Origin: Tridacna crocea
Taxonomy: Eukaryota; Mollusca; Bivalvia; Cardiida; Cardiidae
Assembly: GCA_943736015.1 (NCBI GenBank)
Contig: OX031071.1
Coordinates: 38,472,619 to 38,536,618 of the forward strand
Length of the DNA: 64,000 bases
Direction of reading: 5' to 3'
Shown here: positions 20,657 to 31,783 of the stretch, piece by piece
Layout: the number at the start of each line of letters is the position of its first letter
Numbering within the stretch: the first letter of the stretch is position 1
Made by a program: the position numbers and the translations under genes
The notes under the pieces: generated by a model
What the model was told of the DNA's origin: nothing
The model's database searches: none
What the model saw: only the letters and a program-made list of their open reading frames with translations

Positions 20657-20980
20657 TTTGTAGAAAAAGATATTTTTCTAGAACTGTAAATTTTTTGCTT
20701 TTTTATTTTGAATTCAGTGTTGAATAAAATGAATATTAACAAATTTGTGAATTTTTTACTTTTGCCCTTCATACAATGTAAAGAGGGAAATACTGGTTTC
20801 ACCATGTTTGTCCATTTAATCGTTTATCAGAATGAATGAATGAATGAATAGCATTTTAAGGCAACTTAGGTCATATTGGGCGCACTTACTTAGTAAACAA
20901 TAATGCAAGGTGAAAATGAGATACATGTGCAACAACATAGCACAAACATGATAAATGAGGAATGGACGAAACACAAAATG
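20657..20980. other. No feature recognised
   Basis: AT-rich spacer with a short GAATGAATGAATGAAT run near 20832. Confidence 0.4.
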
Positions 20981-20984
20981 ATGC

Positions 20985-21305
20985 CCCTTTTGTCGCCTTT
21001 TACGACATGCATGCTGTCACTTTTGTTCCGCCAGATGAAATGGCAGATGTGACGATCGCGGGACTGCAGTGGTTTATTCTTATTAAACCACACGGGGTCC
21101 CACAGGCCAATCAATTCCCATTCCAAACCCTATTTACATCGAGAAAAAAATATAGGATTTGGAATAAGAACTACCCAGCCTGCTGCAATCCTACGAATTA
21201 CGAGGAAAGCAGCCGTTTGTCTCTAATTTTAGTTGCCTTCTACGACATGCTATAGAAAGGCCGAGGTCCTATTCTATACAGTAAAAAAAAACCGGGACCC
21301 CACGG
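20985..21305. repeat. Interspersed repeat with two CCTTyTACGACATGC motifs
   Basis: GTCGCCTTTTACGACATGC and GTTGCCTTCTACGACATGC lie 245 bp apart, the second followed by GGCCGAGGTCCTATTCTAT and a CCCCACGGGG end. The motif resembles tails of molluscan SINE-like repeats (recognition from memory, tentative). Confidence 0.4.
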
Positions 21306-21448
21306 GGATTATCAGAATTAGTTCAGTTGTAGACATTTTTTGTTTCCATCTTCTGACTCAGAAGCGGATTGACCGAAGTCCCTGACACTTTATACAAGTG
21401 TTGGTCATGGCCAAAAGAGATGTCCTTTTGTTTTGGGGCCATATGGGT

Positions 21449-21675
21449 CAACCCTTTACCACACAATCCCGACTTTTAACGACCCTGAGAAAAAAGGCTT
21501 TTGAAAACATTGTGGGAAAAAGAGAAAATGCTGGTTACCAGCATTTTCTCCTTTTCCCACAGTGTTTTCTCCCCTGCTGGACACAGATTTCAATTTTTGA
21601 GTTTTGTCTATTTTGTCGTCTGCAAGTGATTTCAATTTGGACCAGTCTAAAATGTTGTTGTTTGGTAAAGAGTTA
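21449..21675 (+). mobile_element. TH element
   Basis: CAACCCTTTACCACACAATC start, AAAGAG-TTAA end; centre GCTGGTTACCAGC. Confidence 0.88.
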
Positions 21676-21763
21676 AAGGTCAAGATTACTGGTAAATTTT
21701 GTTTGGTAAGCTTAAAGGTCAAGGTCACTGATATTGAAGTTTGTTTGGTAAGCCTTTCCTTAC

Positions 21764-22040
21764 TTAAACCCTTTACCAAACAATCCCTGGTTTTTAAGAA
21801 CCAGAAGAAGAGGGCTTCTGAAAACATTGTGGGAAAAGGAGAAAATGCTGATAACCAGCATTTTCTCTTTGTCCCACCATGTTTTAATTTTACTCTTCTA
21901 AAGTCAAGTTTCAATTTTTAAGTTACGTTTATGTTGTCGTCTGCAAATGCTTCCAATTTGAACAAGTTTCAAATTTTGTTGTTTGGTAAAGAGTTAACTC
22001 TTTACCATACAATCCTGACCTTTCACGACCCACTGTAACA
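21764..22040 (+). mobile_element. TH element followed by a TH fragment
   Basis: Full copy to the TTAA at 21993, then the first 40 bp of another copy (CTCTTTACCATACAATCC). Confidence 0.85.
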
Positions 22041-22084
22041 GTGAAGAATTTGGAAAAATCGAAAAACTATCGCATGATATAACG

Positions 22085-22304
22085 TAAACCTTTTTTTATG
22101 GTGTGCATGGCTTTAAGGAAGAGTGTTGGCCTTGTAACAATAAGGACCTGAGTTTGATACACGGAAACGGGTGTCAACTTTGGGACTTTTCATTGGCTCA
22201 CACATTCGGCACGAGTACTGGTGTGGTTCCCAGAAAGCAGAATCGAAAGAGATTAGTATAAGCTGTAAGAACTTGTTTCTCAGTCCTTGTTAGATACATA
22301 TGTT
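22085..22304 (+). mobile_element. tRNA-headed SINE, diverged
   Basis: Box A-like GGAAGAGTGTTGGCC and box B-like TGAGTTTGATAC. The body GGGTGTCAACTTTGGGA and AGAGATTAGTATAAG is shared with the better copy at 23914. Confidence 0.7.
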
Positions 22305-22533
22305 TTAACTCATTACCAAACGACAATATTTTAGGCTTGTCCAAATCCAAAGCATTTGCAGACGACAAAATAAAAGTGACTAAAAATTTGAAACTTGTTT
22401 TGTGAAGGGTAAAAAACATTGTGAGAAAAGGAAAAAATGCTGGTTACCAGCATTTTTTCCTTTTCCCACAATGTTTTCTATAGACTTCTTCTTCAGGGGA
22501 GTCAAAAGTAGGGATTGTGTGGTAATGGGTTAA
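22305..22533 (-). mobile_element. TH element abutting the SINE 3' end
   Basis: TTAA at both ends; hairpin stem has AAAAAATGC / GCATTTTTT with paired changes on both arms. Confidence 0.9.
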
Positions 22534-22831
22534 ACTAACAGTCAAACCTTTATCAAAGCAATTGGAATTAAAAAATGTCTCAAATTAAAACAATGAATTT
22601 TGTCATATGACAAAAAGTGAACCACTTTCCAAAGAAATTTTGAAATATCATCTGAAACAGCGTAGAATTTGAACAAATTGGAAATTTCTTTTTTATGATG
22701 AAATGTAAACCTCTCTCAAAACAAAAAATTGTACCGTTTGAAACAACTTATAATTTGGACGAATTAGAAATCTATCTCGTTATAAAAATTAAACCCCTAT
22801 TCCAAACCAGGAATTCTAAATTTATCTAAGT
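22534..22831. other. AT-rich spacer, nothing recognised
   Basis: No exon, no known repeat end. Confidence 0.4.
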
Positions 22832-23065
22832 TTAACCCATTGCCACATAATCCCTACTTTTGACGACCCCGAGAAAGAAGCCTGTAGAAAACATTGTGGG
22901 AAAAGGAGAAAATACTGGTTACCAGCATTTTCTCCTTTTTCCACAATGTTTTCTAACCTGTCCTTCCCTCGACAAATTTCAATCTTTGAGCCACAGTTAT
23001 TTTGTCGCCTGCAAGTGCTTTCAATTTGGACATGTGCCAAATTTTGTCGTTTGGTAAAAGAGTTA
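22832..23065 (+). mobile_element. TH element
   Basis: TTAA at both ends; 5' end CCCATTGCCACATAATCCC. Confidence 0.9.
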
Positions 23066-23198
23066 AAATAAATAGTCAATATCAAATTGCATACACTTTG
23101 CAGCCGAAAAAAAAAGATAGAAATGAAAGATTGTATTTAAAAAAAACGTCACCAAAGGCCACGAAATTGCAAAATAGGCTCGACTTTGCAAAAAGTTA

Positions 23199-23393
23199 TT
23201 CCCAAACAACAAAAGTTTGGGTTTGTCCGAATTGAAAGCATTTGATGACAAAACATTAAAATGTAGCATGAATTATTACCAGCATTTTCTTGTTTTCTCA
23301 CAATGATATCAAAAGCCTTCCAAGGGAGTCATCAAAACTTGGGACTTTGTGTTAAGGGTTAACTCTTTATCACCCAGCAAAATTTTAGACCAA
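23199..23393 (-). mobile_element. TH element without left hairpin arm, plus fragment
   Basis: TTCCCAAACAACAAAAG start, TGTTAAGGG-TTAA end near 23360, then a 35 bp 5' fragment of another copy. Confidence 0.75.
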
Positions 23394-23469
23394 AGCTCCA
23401 GATAAGAGGGAGTGATCAGAGCTCCATAAGAGGGAGTAATGGTATTCTAAATCCATTATTTCTCTTTGA

Positions 23470-23543
23470 AACCCTATATTGTGGGTACTCATTAGAATCG
23501 TCTCGATGAGACGATTCTAATGAGTACCCACAACATAGGGTTT
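23470..23543. repeat. Foldback, 34 bp arms
   Basis: GTGGGTACTCATTAGAATCG is mirrored by CGATTCTAATGAGTACCCAC around a short centre. Flanking AGAGGGAGTGAT and GGTATTCTAAA blocks recur at 23423, 23440 and 23608, suggesting a larger repeat. Confidence 0.88.
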
Positions 23544-23675
23544 AGTGGCGCTTTATTAATATTTTCAATTTTAAAATCAAAATCACTCCCTCTATCTTGA
23601 GCTCTGAGTGATGGTATTCTAAAGTTATTATTTCTGTTTGAAACCTTATGCTAAAGGTACTCATTAGGATTGGCT

Positions 23676-23763
23676 CTTTAGCATTTTATCCTTTTCCCAT
23701 AATATTTTCAAAAGACTTCTTATTCAGAATTATTAGAACTCGGAGTAGTGTGATAAAGGGCCA
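23676..23763 (-). mobile_element. TH element, 3' half
   Basis: TTAGCATTTTATCCTTTTCC to GTGTGATAAAGGG; strongly diverged. Confidence 0.65.
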
Positions 23764-23913
23764 ATTTCAATCAAAGTTGAATTTAACCCTTAACGTGCTA
23801 AATAACTGAAATTAAATTTTCAGGTCGATATACCGGTAAATAACCCAAATTAGTCCGCTGCATATAGCATATTTCAAATGACACGACTACGGTCAACCTA
23901 CTTGAAATTATGT

Positions 23914-24122
23914 GATGTCCGCGGCTGTGAGGTAGAGTGTCGGCCTTGTAACAGTAAGGTCCCGAGTTCGATACCCGGGATCGGGTGTCAACTTTGGGAT
24001 TTTTCATTGGCCCACATATTCGGCATGAGTACTGGACCAGGTGTAGTTCCCAGGAAGCAGAATCGAGAGAGATTAGTATAAGTAGTTAGAACTTGTTTCT
24101 CAATCGATGTAAAAATAAATAT
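23914..24122 (+). mobile_element. tRNA-headed SINE
   Basis: Box A GTGAGGTAGAGTGTCGGCC and box B CGAGTTCGATACCCGGG are about 30 bp apart, as in a tRNA promoter, followed by a non-tRNA body shared with 22085 and an AAAAATAAATATG tail. Confidence 0.8.
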
Positions 24123-24190
24123 GTTTAAACTAACTATTAACCCAAATATTGATGTTTCAATGTCATATTTTAGGGAATAATATCTGCTTA

Positions 24191-24258
24191 TCGGACATTG
24201 TAGATCAAAGATCAGACTGCACATTTTGTGCAGTCTGATCTTGATCTACACTGTCCGC
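24191..24258. repeat. Foldback, about 32 bp arms
   Basis: AGATCAGACTGCACA is mirrored by TGTGCAGTCTGATCT around TTT, with outer arms CGGACATTGTAGATC and GATCTACACTGTCCG. The same GATCTTGATCTACACTGTC string occurs near 13787 in the opposite orientation. Confidence 0.88.
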
Positions 24259-24507
24259 AAAAGTTCAGCAAGTCGCGCTTAACAGACAAAGGGTTGAGTT
24301 TTTTTTCTAAAGGTATGACACTTCTAATTGGGTGAAATGGTTTACCCAAACAGATTTTGTTTTACATGTACTTTCAAATTTGGAAAGTTCTTGAGTATAA
24401 GACAACAGTAAGAATGTAAGAATGGATTGTAAATTCTGACCCAAATATGCATAGAAGTTAGACCGTCGTCACGATAACGTAATTCATGTATTTATTTCTA
24501 ATTACAG

Positions 24508-24731
24508 AGGTTCCGTACATGATAGTAGAAGAACGTCAGTTGGGTGATTTGAAACAAAAACTATTTGTGTGTTCCACTTGCGGACAAGGCTTTTCCGCTA
24601 AAAACGCACTGACAGTTCACATGCGAATACACACGGGGGAAAAACCTCACATGTGTAACATCTGTGGAAAAAGTTTTCGGCAGGCTGGAACCTTTAAGAG
24701 ACATTTGATTACACATTTGAAATCGACGTGA
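24508..24731 (+). CDS. C2H2 zinc-finger terminal exon 5
   Basis: Alternative two-finger C-terminus. Acceptor TTTATTTCTAATTACAG, phase 1 (Glu if the donor base is G), 74 residues, the longest of the array, stop TGA. A 19-residue charged spacer precedes finger 1 (C22, C25, H38, H42); linker TGEKPH; finger 2 uses C50, C53, H66 and H70. Both fingers keep the canonical Phe and have H-X3-H. Predicted contact residues are A,N,A,V and Q,G,T,R. It does not group closely with the other exons, so it is probably an old member. An ATTAAA lies about 45 nt after the stop. Confidence 0.9.
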
Positions 24732-24776
24732 ATGGAGTCTCGATGAACCACCAAGATTAATGAGGACTTGTTTGAA

Positions 24777-24782
24777 ATTAAA
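24777..24782 (+). terminator. candidate poly(A) signal ATTAAA
   Basis: The common variant signal, 46 nt after the exon 5 stop. Motif only. Confidence 0.35.
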
Positions 24783-24825
24783 GTGTTTACAAATTTCGCA
24801 GTAAATGTAGCTCAAATGTTTGTGT

Positions 24826-24875
24826 CTGTCTTTGACAGGGTTGAAAACATTGTGGGAAAAGGAGAAAAATGGTGA
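24826..24875. mobile_element. TH fragment, left hairpin arm
   Basis: GAAAACATTGTGGGAAAAGG followed by unrelated sequence. Confidence 0.7.
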
Positions 24876-24981
24876 TAAGGTAACAAAGAGCCAAAACCTT
24901 GTACAAGCAATTCTCTGAGTGTTCATGAGTGGACTGGTGTCCTGTCACCATTCTTTGACCGAAATATTGTCATGCATTATG

Positions 24982-25212
24982 TTAACCCATTACCACACAA
25001 TCCCTACTTTTTAACGACCCTGAGCAAGAAACCTTTTGAAAACATTGAGGGAAAAGGAGAAAATGCTGGTAACCAGCATTTTCTCCTTTTCCCACAATGT
25101 TTTCTACCCTTCCAAAATCAAAATTCAGTTTTTGATTCACATAATATTTTGCCATCTGTAAATGCTTTCCATTTGGACTAGTCCAACATTTTGTAATTTG
25201 CTAAAGAACTAA
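24982..25212 (+). mobile_element. TH element
   Basis: Left TTAA present; right end decayed to GCTAAAGAACTAA. Hairpin intact. Confidence 0.88.
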
Positions 25213-25661
25213 CACTGCAGAACATGATCATAAATTTTAATGACCCTACAAAAGAAAGCTTTTGTAAACATTCTTGGAAAACGAGAAAATGCTGGTTACC
25301 AGCATTGTCTTCTTTCCCTGCAATGTTTCTGCCTATTTAAGGACAAAATACTAATGATGAAGAAGGTTTTTGAAAACATTGCTGGATAAAAAAGAGCATT
25401 TTCTCCTTTTCCCACAATGTTTTTTTTACCTTTTCAAGGACAAAATACTATCATCTGAAAATGCATTTTAATTGCTGTCTATAAATTCTTAAGAAAGTTC
25501 TATGTTGATTCACCTGTATTAATCCCCCCATCCCCCTCAGGAAAATGTAACACTGTAACAATGTTGGTTACCTGCATTTTCTCCTTTTCCTTCAATGTCT
25601 TCAGAAGGCTGTTTTTTTTTTTCAGGGTCATTAAAAGTTGGGATTGCATAGTAAAGATTTA
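25213..25661. mobile_element. Cluster of three broken TH copies
   Basis: + fragments at about 25213-25355 and 25356-25510 and a - fragment at 25552-25661, all recognised by hairpin arms and GGGTCATTAAAAGTTGGG. Confidence 0.7.
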
Positions 25662-25886
25662 ACCCATTACCACACGAGAAAATTTTAGACTAGTCCAAAT
25701 TGAAAGCATTTGCAGACGACAAAATAAAGGTGAATGAAAAATTGAAATTTGTTCTGGGAAGGGTAGAAAACACTGTGGGAAAAGGAGAAAATGCTGGTTA
25801 CCAGCATTTTCTCCTTTTCCCACAGGGTTTTCAAAAGGCTTCTTTCTCAGGGGCGTCAAATGTAGGGATTGTGTGGTAATGGGTTA
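25659..25886 (-). mobile_element. TH element, subfamily A
   Basis: TTAA at both ends; hairpin nearly perfect (one stem mismatch, CACAGGGTTTT). Confidence 0.92.
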
Positions 25887-25982
25887 AAAAGAGACAAATT
25901 GTAATGTTTATCATTGTGTTGTGACTTGTAGTAAGGTTTTGATGTTGTAAAAGATTTTGTAAAGATGAGAAAAAATTTGTTT

Positions 25983-26205
25983 ATCTCTTTACTCCATAGA
26001 TACTCATTTCTATGCATTGCATGTAGAAGCCTTGGAAAAAATTGTGGCACAAGGTGAAATTGCTCATGACAAGCAATTTCACCTTTTGCCACAATGTTTT
26101 CAATGCTATCAATAGGTGTCATATAGACATAAACAGCTTCATCCTTGCTGTTATTTAGGGTCAATTAGAGATACCATAGAAATGCCTTATGAGGTACAGG
26201 GTTAA
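25983..26205 (-). mobile_element. TH element, subfamily C
   Basis: CTTTACTCCATAGATACTC to GAGGTACAGGG-TTAA; core GAAATTGCTCA / CAAGCAATTTC. Confidence 0.88.
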
Positions 26206-26896
26206 AAGATACAAGTAAATTTTCCTGGATCAAATACATGGGTTGAATCGGATGAAATAACAGTCATGACAGTAAAAAAAATCTGTATCTACATGCACTG
26301 AAATAGGGTCCTAAATACGTTGTCTGCGCATGTCATATTCTTCGAAGATTCGACTGTCTTATATGACGCATCACTAGCCCCAAAAGCGGGCTGACTGTAA
26401 TATTACGCTCTATAAAGTAGCAATGTTGAAAATAGCTTTTATCAATACGTTTGAGGAGAAATGAGACCTGGTTTAGCTCGAGATTTTTTTAAACTGCTGA
26501 TCATAGCTGAGTGAATTACACGAGGTAGCATTTTATTGAGTAAGCCTTTATTTTAGTTTTAAATTCAAAGTAACGGTTATTGCGTAGGAAAAGTGGTTCG
26601 ATTCTGTACCCAGGATGCCCATATTAGATAGATGAGTATTTATAGAATGCCATCTAGTGGGAGATAATGGTCCCAAATATGGTATGATGAGGTACTGGTA
26701 TGTCATGCCCAGACTAAGTATGCATTGAGTTGCACTTCGATTGGTCAAAATGTTACGTTGTAATATTGATCCACAATTCTTAAAAATACTGTTACTTCCA
26801 TCTGCACCATTAGTTCTGTGCTCTTTTCGAATAAAATGTCAACTATTGCAAAATGTTGTTGTTGAAATTTGCACTTGGAATATTATGTAGTAACTT
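26206..26896. other. No feature recognised
   Basis: About 690 bp without repeat ends, splice-flanked domain or RNA gene that I can recognise. It may be unique intron sequence. Confidence 0.4.
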
Positions 26897-27123
26897 TAAC
26901 CCTTTACCCCATAAGGCATTTCTTTGGTATCTCTAATTGACCTAAATAACAGCAAGGATGAAGCCATTTTTTATGGGTATATGACACCTTTTGATAGCAT
27001 AGAAAACATTGTGACAAAAAGTGAAATTGCTTGTCACAAGCAATTTCATCTTTTGCCACAATGTTTTCTAAAGGCTCCTATAAGCAATGCGTAGAAATGA
27101 GTATCTATGGATTAAAGGATTAA
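26897..27123 (+). mobile_element. TH element, subfamily C
   Basis: TTAA-CCCTTTACCCCATAAGGC to GGAT-TAAAGGATTAA; core GAAATTGCTTG / CAAGCAATTTC. Confidence 0.9.
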
Positions 27124-27149
27124 TGGTGCTTGTATTTACTTCTCGCTGT

Positions 27150-27224
27150 GTAAGAAAATTTTGACCTCAATTTTCATGACCCTGATGCGATTTGTTGCTG
27201 AATTATTTCCCCTTGAACTTTTTT
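27150..27224 (+). mobile_element. G repeat fragment
   Basis: CATGACCCTGATGCGATTTG and TATTTCCCCTTGAACTT match the middle of the G repeats at 36944 and 61672. It is cut by the S repeat that follows. Confidence 0.65.
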
Positions 27225-28350
27225 AGTTCCCCTGAGCACAACGTGGTCAGGGGGAGCATTTAGGACCACCCTGTGTCCGTCTTGTGTTGTGTGTCGTCAA
27301 CAATTCTTTAAACATCAACTCCTCCTAAACCACGGGGCCAATTTGAACCAAACTTGGCTGTATTGTTCCTTGGGAGGTCCTCTTAAAGACTGTTCACAGA
27401 ATTTGATTCTGTCAAAAAATCTGGTTTCCATGGCAACCAACTGGAATTTTCTAAAAAATTCTTTAAAAATCTTCTCTCAGATTTTAAAAGAGTTTCATAG
27501 AGATGTTTCTTGGGTGAACCTTTTCAAAAAGTGTTTGCAAAATTTTGATCCGTCAAGAAACATGGCTCTAGTGAATGGGGGCTACTTGCACTATACAGGA
27601 TTGAAGAAATTCTTGAAAATTCTTCTTCTCTGAAACTGCTTGTCAGATTTTGAATAATTTCACAGATATGTTCTTTGGGTGACCCATTTCAAAATCTGTT
27701 CCCGAAATTTTGATCGGTCAAGAAACATGGCTCTGGTGAATGGGGGCTACTTGCATTATATAGACATGAAGAAATTCTTGAAAAGTCTTCTTCTCTGAAA
27801 TGGCCGGTCAGATTTTAAAATAATTTCACAGCAATGTTCCTTGGTTGACCCTTTTAGAAAATTGTTCGCGAAATTTTGATCCATCAAGAAACATAGCTCT
27901 GGTGAATGGGGGCTACATGAAGAAATTCTTAAAAATTCTTCTCTGAAACAGCAGGCCAGATTTTAAAATAGTTTCACTTAGATGTTCCTTGGGTGACCCT
28001 TTTCAAAATTGTTCATGAAATTTTGATCGGTCAAGAAACATAACTCTGGTGAATGGGGGCTACTTGCACTATACAGACATGAAGAAATTCTTGAAAATTC
28101 CTCTTCTCTGAAATAGATGATCAGATTTTAAAATAATTTCACTGCATTGTTCCTTTGGTGACCTTTTTCAAAAACTGTTCACAAAATTCTACTCTGTCAA
28201 GAAACATGGCCCTGGTGAATGGGGGTCTACTTGCACTATACAGAAATTAAGAAATTCTTAAAAATTCTTCTTTTCTGAAATTGATGGTCAGATTTTGAAA
28301 TGGCTTTCACAGGTGACCAATTGAAAATTGCTTGGAAAAATAATGATATT
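27225..28350 (+). mobile_element. S repeat with tandem units
   Basis: Starts AGTTCCCCTGAGC after TTTTTT. The body holds about five units of roughly 166 bp (CATGGCTCTGGTGAATGGGG, GGTCAGATTTT, AATTTCACAG). The usual GGGCCAT end is missing. Confidence 0.75.
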
Positions 28351-28398
28351 GGGAAATGTTATTAAGTGAGCCTGTGGCAAGCTTAATAACATTTTTCC
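28351..28398. repeat. Short inverted repeat
   Basis: GGGAAATGTTATTAAG and CTTAATAACATTTTTCC, 15 bp apart. Confidence 0.75.
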
Positions 28399-28674
28399 TT
28401 GACAAGTTTAATAAAATCTTATCTCAAACGCCCACAATTGTCAGATTCTTTTTATCACATATCGATATTTCACAAAATATAGATCAGATGATGCACCCAC
28501 GATAGTATTCATAGTACCCTTCACTTCTATGAAATGCGTACAAAATGACATCAAACATGTGTAAGATAAGAAAATTGGTGATGAGTATATTACACTGAAA
28601 ACAAGTAAGGTCATGTTATAAATCCTGTTCTGTGCTAATTTATCTTTGATCCGTTATTTCGATCAGAACAAATG

Positions 28675-28785
28675 GGTTAACCCTTTACTACACAATACTG
28701 ACACTTCACAACCTTGTGAAAGATGCCTTTGGAAAATATATTAGGTTACCTGTATTTTCTCCTATACAACTATGTTTCCAACCCC
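28675..28785 (+). mobile_element. TH fragment, diverged
   Basis: GGTTAACCCTTTACTACACAATAC start; the hairpin is largely lost. Confidence 0.65.
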
Positions 28786-28788
28786 ATA

Positions 28789-29104
28789 AGCATCTTCGCA
28801 AGCCAAGACTGACGATTCACTACGTTGGTGGATCGAACTTGATTTTTACATTCACCTGATACGCTTTTTCATTGGATGCAGCCAGCTCTAGTTGCTACGA
28901 ATGAAACCGCTCGTAGCATTTCATCTTCGATTAAAATTGAACAAGGGTGCGACCTTTTGAATAGAAGGTAAACATGGAAACCCATGTGGATGTAATAACC
29001 AGCATCCAATGGAGGGCGCATCACGGGAATCTCGAAATCGGGCTCAATCAGCCAAGGTAAGATCCACATAGTGATCGTAAACTTGGCTCGTGAAGATGCC
29101 CCAT
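28789..29104. mobile_element. T element, short form
   Basis: Left GCATCTTCGCAAGCCAAG and right TTGGCTCGTGAAGATGC are inverted repeats; the inner GGGCTCAATCAGCCAAGG matches the 20107 copy. No coding interior. Confidence 0.75.
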
Positions 29105-29162
29105 CAGAGGCCAATTGGATTGCTTTACTCATGGTGAATGTGGTGTCTTTGAATACTTGAAA

Positions 29163-29392
29163 TTTAACCCTTTACCCCTCAATGACAACTTTTAACGACC
29201 CTGGGAAAGAAGCCTTTTGTAAACATTGTTGGAAAAGGAGAAAATGCTGGAAACGAGCATTTTCTCCTTTTCCCACAATGTTTTCACTGCTTCCCAAAAC
29301 AGATTTCAGTATTTTAGTCACATTTACTTTGTCGTCTGCAAATGCTTTCAATTTGGAACAGTCCAAAGTTTTGTTATCTAGTAAAGAGTTAA
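29163..29392 (+). mobile_element. TH element directly upstream of exon 6
   Basis: TTAA at both ends. It ends 30 nt before the first base of exon 6, so only a pyrimidine tract separates it from the acceptor. Confidence 0.9.
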
Positions 29393-29422
29393 AAGGCATT
29401 ATATTTCTCTGTTTCATTCCAG

Positions 29423-29622
29423 AGCGATCAGTTGTAGCTACGATCAAACAGCATCCATGCACTGTTTGCGGTAAACCGTTTACATGTCGAAGCAAACTTG
29501 AAAGGCACATGCGTGTACATACAGGGAAAAAACCATTCCAGTGCCATGTGTGCCATCGTCGTTTCAACGAGAAAGAAAACTTAAAGAGACATTCTTTGAC
29601 ACATATGGATATATCATTGTGA
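29423..29622 (+). CDS. C2H2 zinc-finger terminal exon 6
   Basis: Alternative two-finger C-terminus. Acceptor ATATTTCTCTGTTTCATTCCAG, phase 1 (Glu if the donor base is G), 66 residues, stop TGA. Finger 1 uses C13, C16, H29 and H33; linker TGKKPF; finger 2 uses C41, C44, H57 and H61. Predicted contact residues are C,S,K,R and E,E,N,R. The Cys at helix position -1 of finger 1 is unusual, and an acidic pair in finger 2 points to a specificity unlike the other exons. The open frame runs on upstream through the TH element, which is not taken as coding because the acceptor matches the rest of the array. Confidence 0.9.
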
Positions 29623-29675
29623 AAATCATCAATAGTGAAACTGAGCCACATTCTGTGCACAGCCCACGCAGGTTG

Positions 29676-30721
29676 ACCTTAGACAAAGGCCAGCAGGCTT
29701 ATGTCATGGCTCAGTGTCCGCCGTCCATCGTCCATGCGTGCATGCATGCGTTTGTCCATGCATTAACTTTTATTTCAAACATCTTCTTCTCTAAAACTAC
29801 TGATCCAAATTTGATAAAACTTCACTGAAATGATCCTGCCATGGTCCTCTTCTCAATTTCTTGAAAGAATTTGATTCCTTCAAAAACTCTGGTTGCCATG
29901 GCAACAAAACTAAAAAAAAAGATTAACCCATTACCACACAATCCCTACTTTTGACGCCCCTGAGAAGGAAGCCTTTTGAAAACACTGTGGGAAAAGGAGA
30001 AAATGCTGGTAACCAGCATTTTCTTCTTTTCCCACAGTGTTTTCTACCCTTCCCAGAACAAATTTCAATTTTTCATTTACATTTATTTTGTCGTCTGCAA
30101 ACGCTTTCAATTTGGACCAGTCTAAAATTTTCTCATATGGTAAAGAGTTAACAGTTTTAAAAATCTTCTTCTCTGAAATCACAAGGCCCAGGGCTACTGA
30201 ATTTGGCATATAGCTTTATCTAATCGACCTGTAACAAGTTTCTTCACATTATAGGCCTGGGGTGAAAATTGGCTCCATTCCAGTGATCACAAGTTCAACA
30301 TGGGCTTCCATAAACAGTCATTTCAATTTAAACATTAATCAAGGGAAATAACTCTTTTTATAAAGGATAAAGTTTGTTACTCTTTAACTCCCTTGATTAC
30401 CAAACTGCAGTGATACATGATTGGTGCTAGAATTCAAATTCTTTGACAGAAAATATTCTGTTTTCAGGGAGAGTGATTCATTTTGATGCGAATAGTTGTG
30501 CTCACATGATTGGAATATTAAATTGACAATAAGGTTTCTACTATTCAGGGTTTTTTCCCCAAGAACTTTACCTTTCATGCCAATGAATAAACCTGCTTGT
30601 ATTGCCTGACAGTGTTCATTTTTTTCAAAGGCCCTCTTTTTCCAGGTCATGAACACTTCAATTTGTGTGGTAAAGGGTAAAAAAGCCAGTGGAGCGATAT
30701 AGGGCCATCATGGCCCTCTTG
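29676..30721 (+). mobile_element. R repeat with nested TH
   Basis: Starts TTGACCTTAGACAAAGGCCAG (first bases diverged), then GGCTTATGTCATGG, and ends GGGCCATCATGGCCCTCTTG. A TH element sits at 29923-30151. Confidence 0.8.
29923..30151 (+). mobile_element. TH element nested in R repeat
   Basis: TTAA at both ends, in a different R position from the one at 10164, so the two are independent insertions. Confidence 0.93.
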
Positions 30722-30877
30722 TTTCCTTCTTCCCTCATTGATTTCAAAACCCATCTTCCTCAGTGGATAAAACAAAATTGTTTCATAAATTCTAGATAAG
30801 AGAATAATTCTATGGTGTATGTAGATTAATCCATGTAGTTTTGATGCTAGTAAATGTTTGTTAACTAAATTCTTTAT

Positions 30878-31105
30878 TATCCCTTTCCCAAACAGTCCCT
30901 GGTTTTTACAGGTCTGGAATAGTAGCCTTTTGAAAACATTATGGGAAAAGGAGAAAATGCTGGTAACCAGCATTTTCTCAATTTCCCACACTGTTTTCTA
31001 ACCCTTCACAAAACAAATTTCAAATTTTCAGTCACTTTTTATTTGTCTTCTGCAAATGCTTTCGATTTGGACAAGCCTGATATATTGTCGTTTGGTAATG
31101 AGTTA
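30878..31105 (+). mobile_element. TH element, B-type left end, A-type right end
   Basis: CCCTTTCCCAAACAGTCCC on the left, GGTAATGAG-TTAA on the right: a mixed copy. Its last TTAA is also the first TTAA of the P repeat. Confidence 0.9.
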
Positions 31106-31783
31106 AAGGTGGCCCTTCAGAATTTGTGACAAAATTTTACAAAAATGAAAAGAAAGTTTCTTATACTCCAAGAGCCTTTTTAATTTTCATTCATAAAAGT
31201 CAAATGGTTGAAAACCGTCTGATAGCAAGAGAAATTAGAGGTTTACTACTGCCTAGGTCAACACCGACGGGCAACACATTCTATTTTTACATGGGCGACT
31301 CGCTCATTTACCTACCAGAAATACACAGATGAAGCTTCAACCATAGCGTCCGAAGGAAGCTTCAACCATAGCGTCCGAAGGAGACATTATGGCAAATAAT
31401 TACATGTTTGTTATTTCATGGAATTCAAGCGTCACCAGTCACTTGACATTCCCATAATGCTTTTTTTAATTTTTTGCATAAAATCTAAATATACCTTAAG
31501 AGGCTACATAGCCTTTTAAGGGAATACTATCAAAAGGGAATCTTTTTGTAATTTTTTTATTCTTATTTATTGATGATTTGTATTGTTTTTCATATATATT
31601 TCAGTGATATATATAATTTGGTGAGATGTGTAAATTCTAAATACCCACCTTTAAGGGAATACCATAAAAAATTATATGATTCTTTATTATTGATGATTTG
31701 TATTGATTTTTCATAAAATTTTAGTGATATATATTTTTTTTTTTAATTTTGTGAGATGTGAAAAATTAAAATACCCACCTTTA
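31102..31783 (+). mobile_element. P repeat with duplicated tail
   Basis: TTAAAGGTGGCCC start and TACCCACCTTTA ends, the latter occurring twice (31651 and 31784), so the last 125 bp are duplicated. The family's short frame is present but stops early. Confidence 0.75.

Noticed and set aside
23914-24122. tRNA gene
   Set aside because: Boxes A and B are present, but there is no clean cloverleaf with acceptor stem, and the sequence runs into a repeat body shared with other copies: a SINE.
28789-29104. A coding gene on the minus strand in this interval
   Set aside because: The open stretch is bounded by the inverted ends of the T element and shows no domain or splice site.
29182-29422. Reading exon 6 as starting at the ATG at 29182 in one long frame
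   Set aside because: That upstream part is a TH element. The acceptor at 29422 and phase 1 match the other nine exons.
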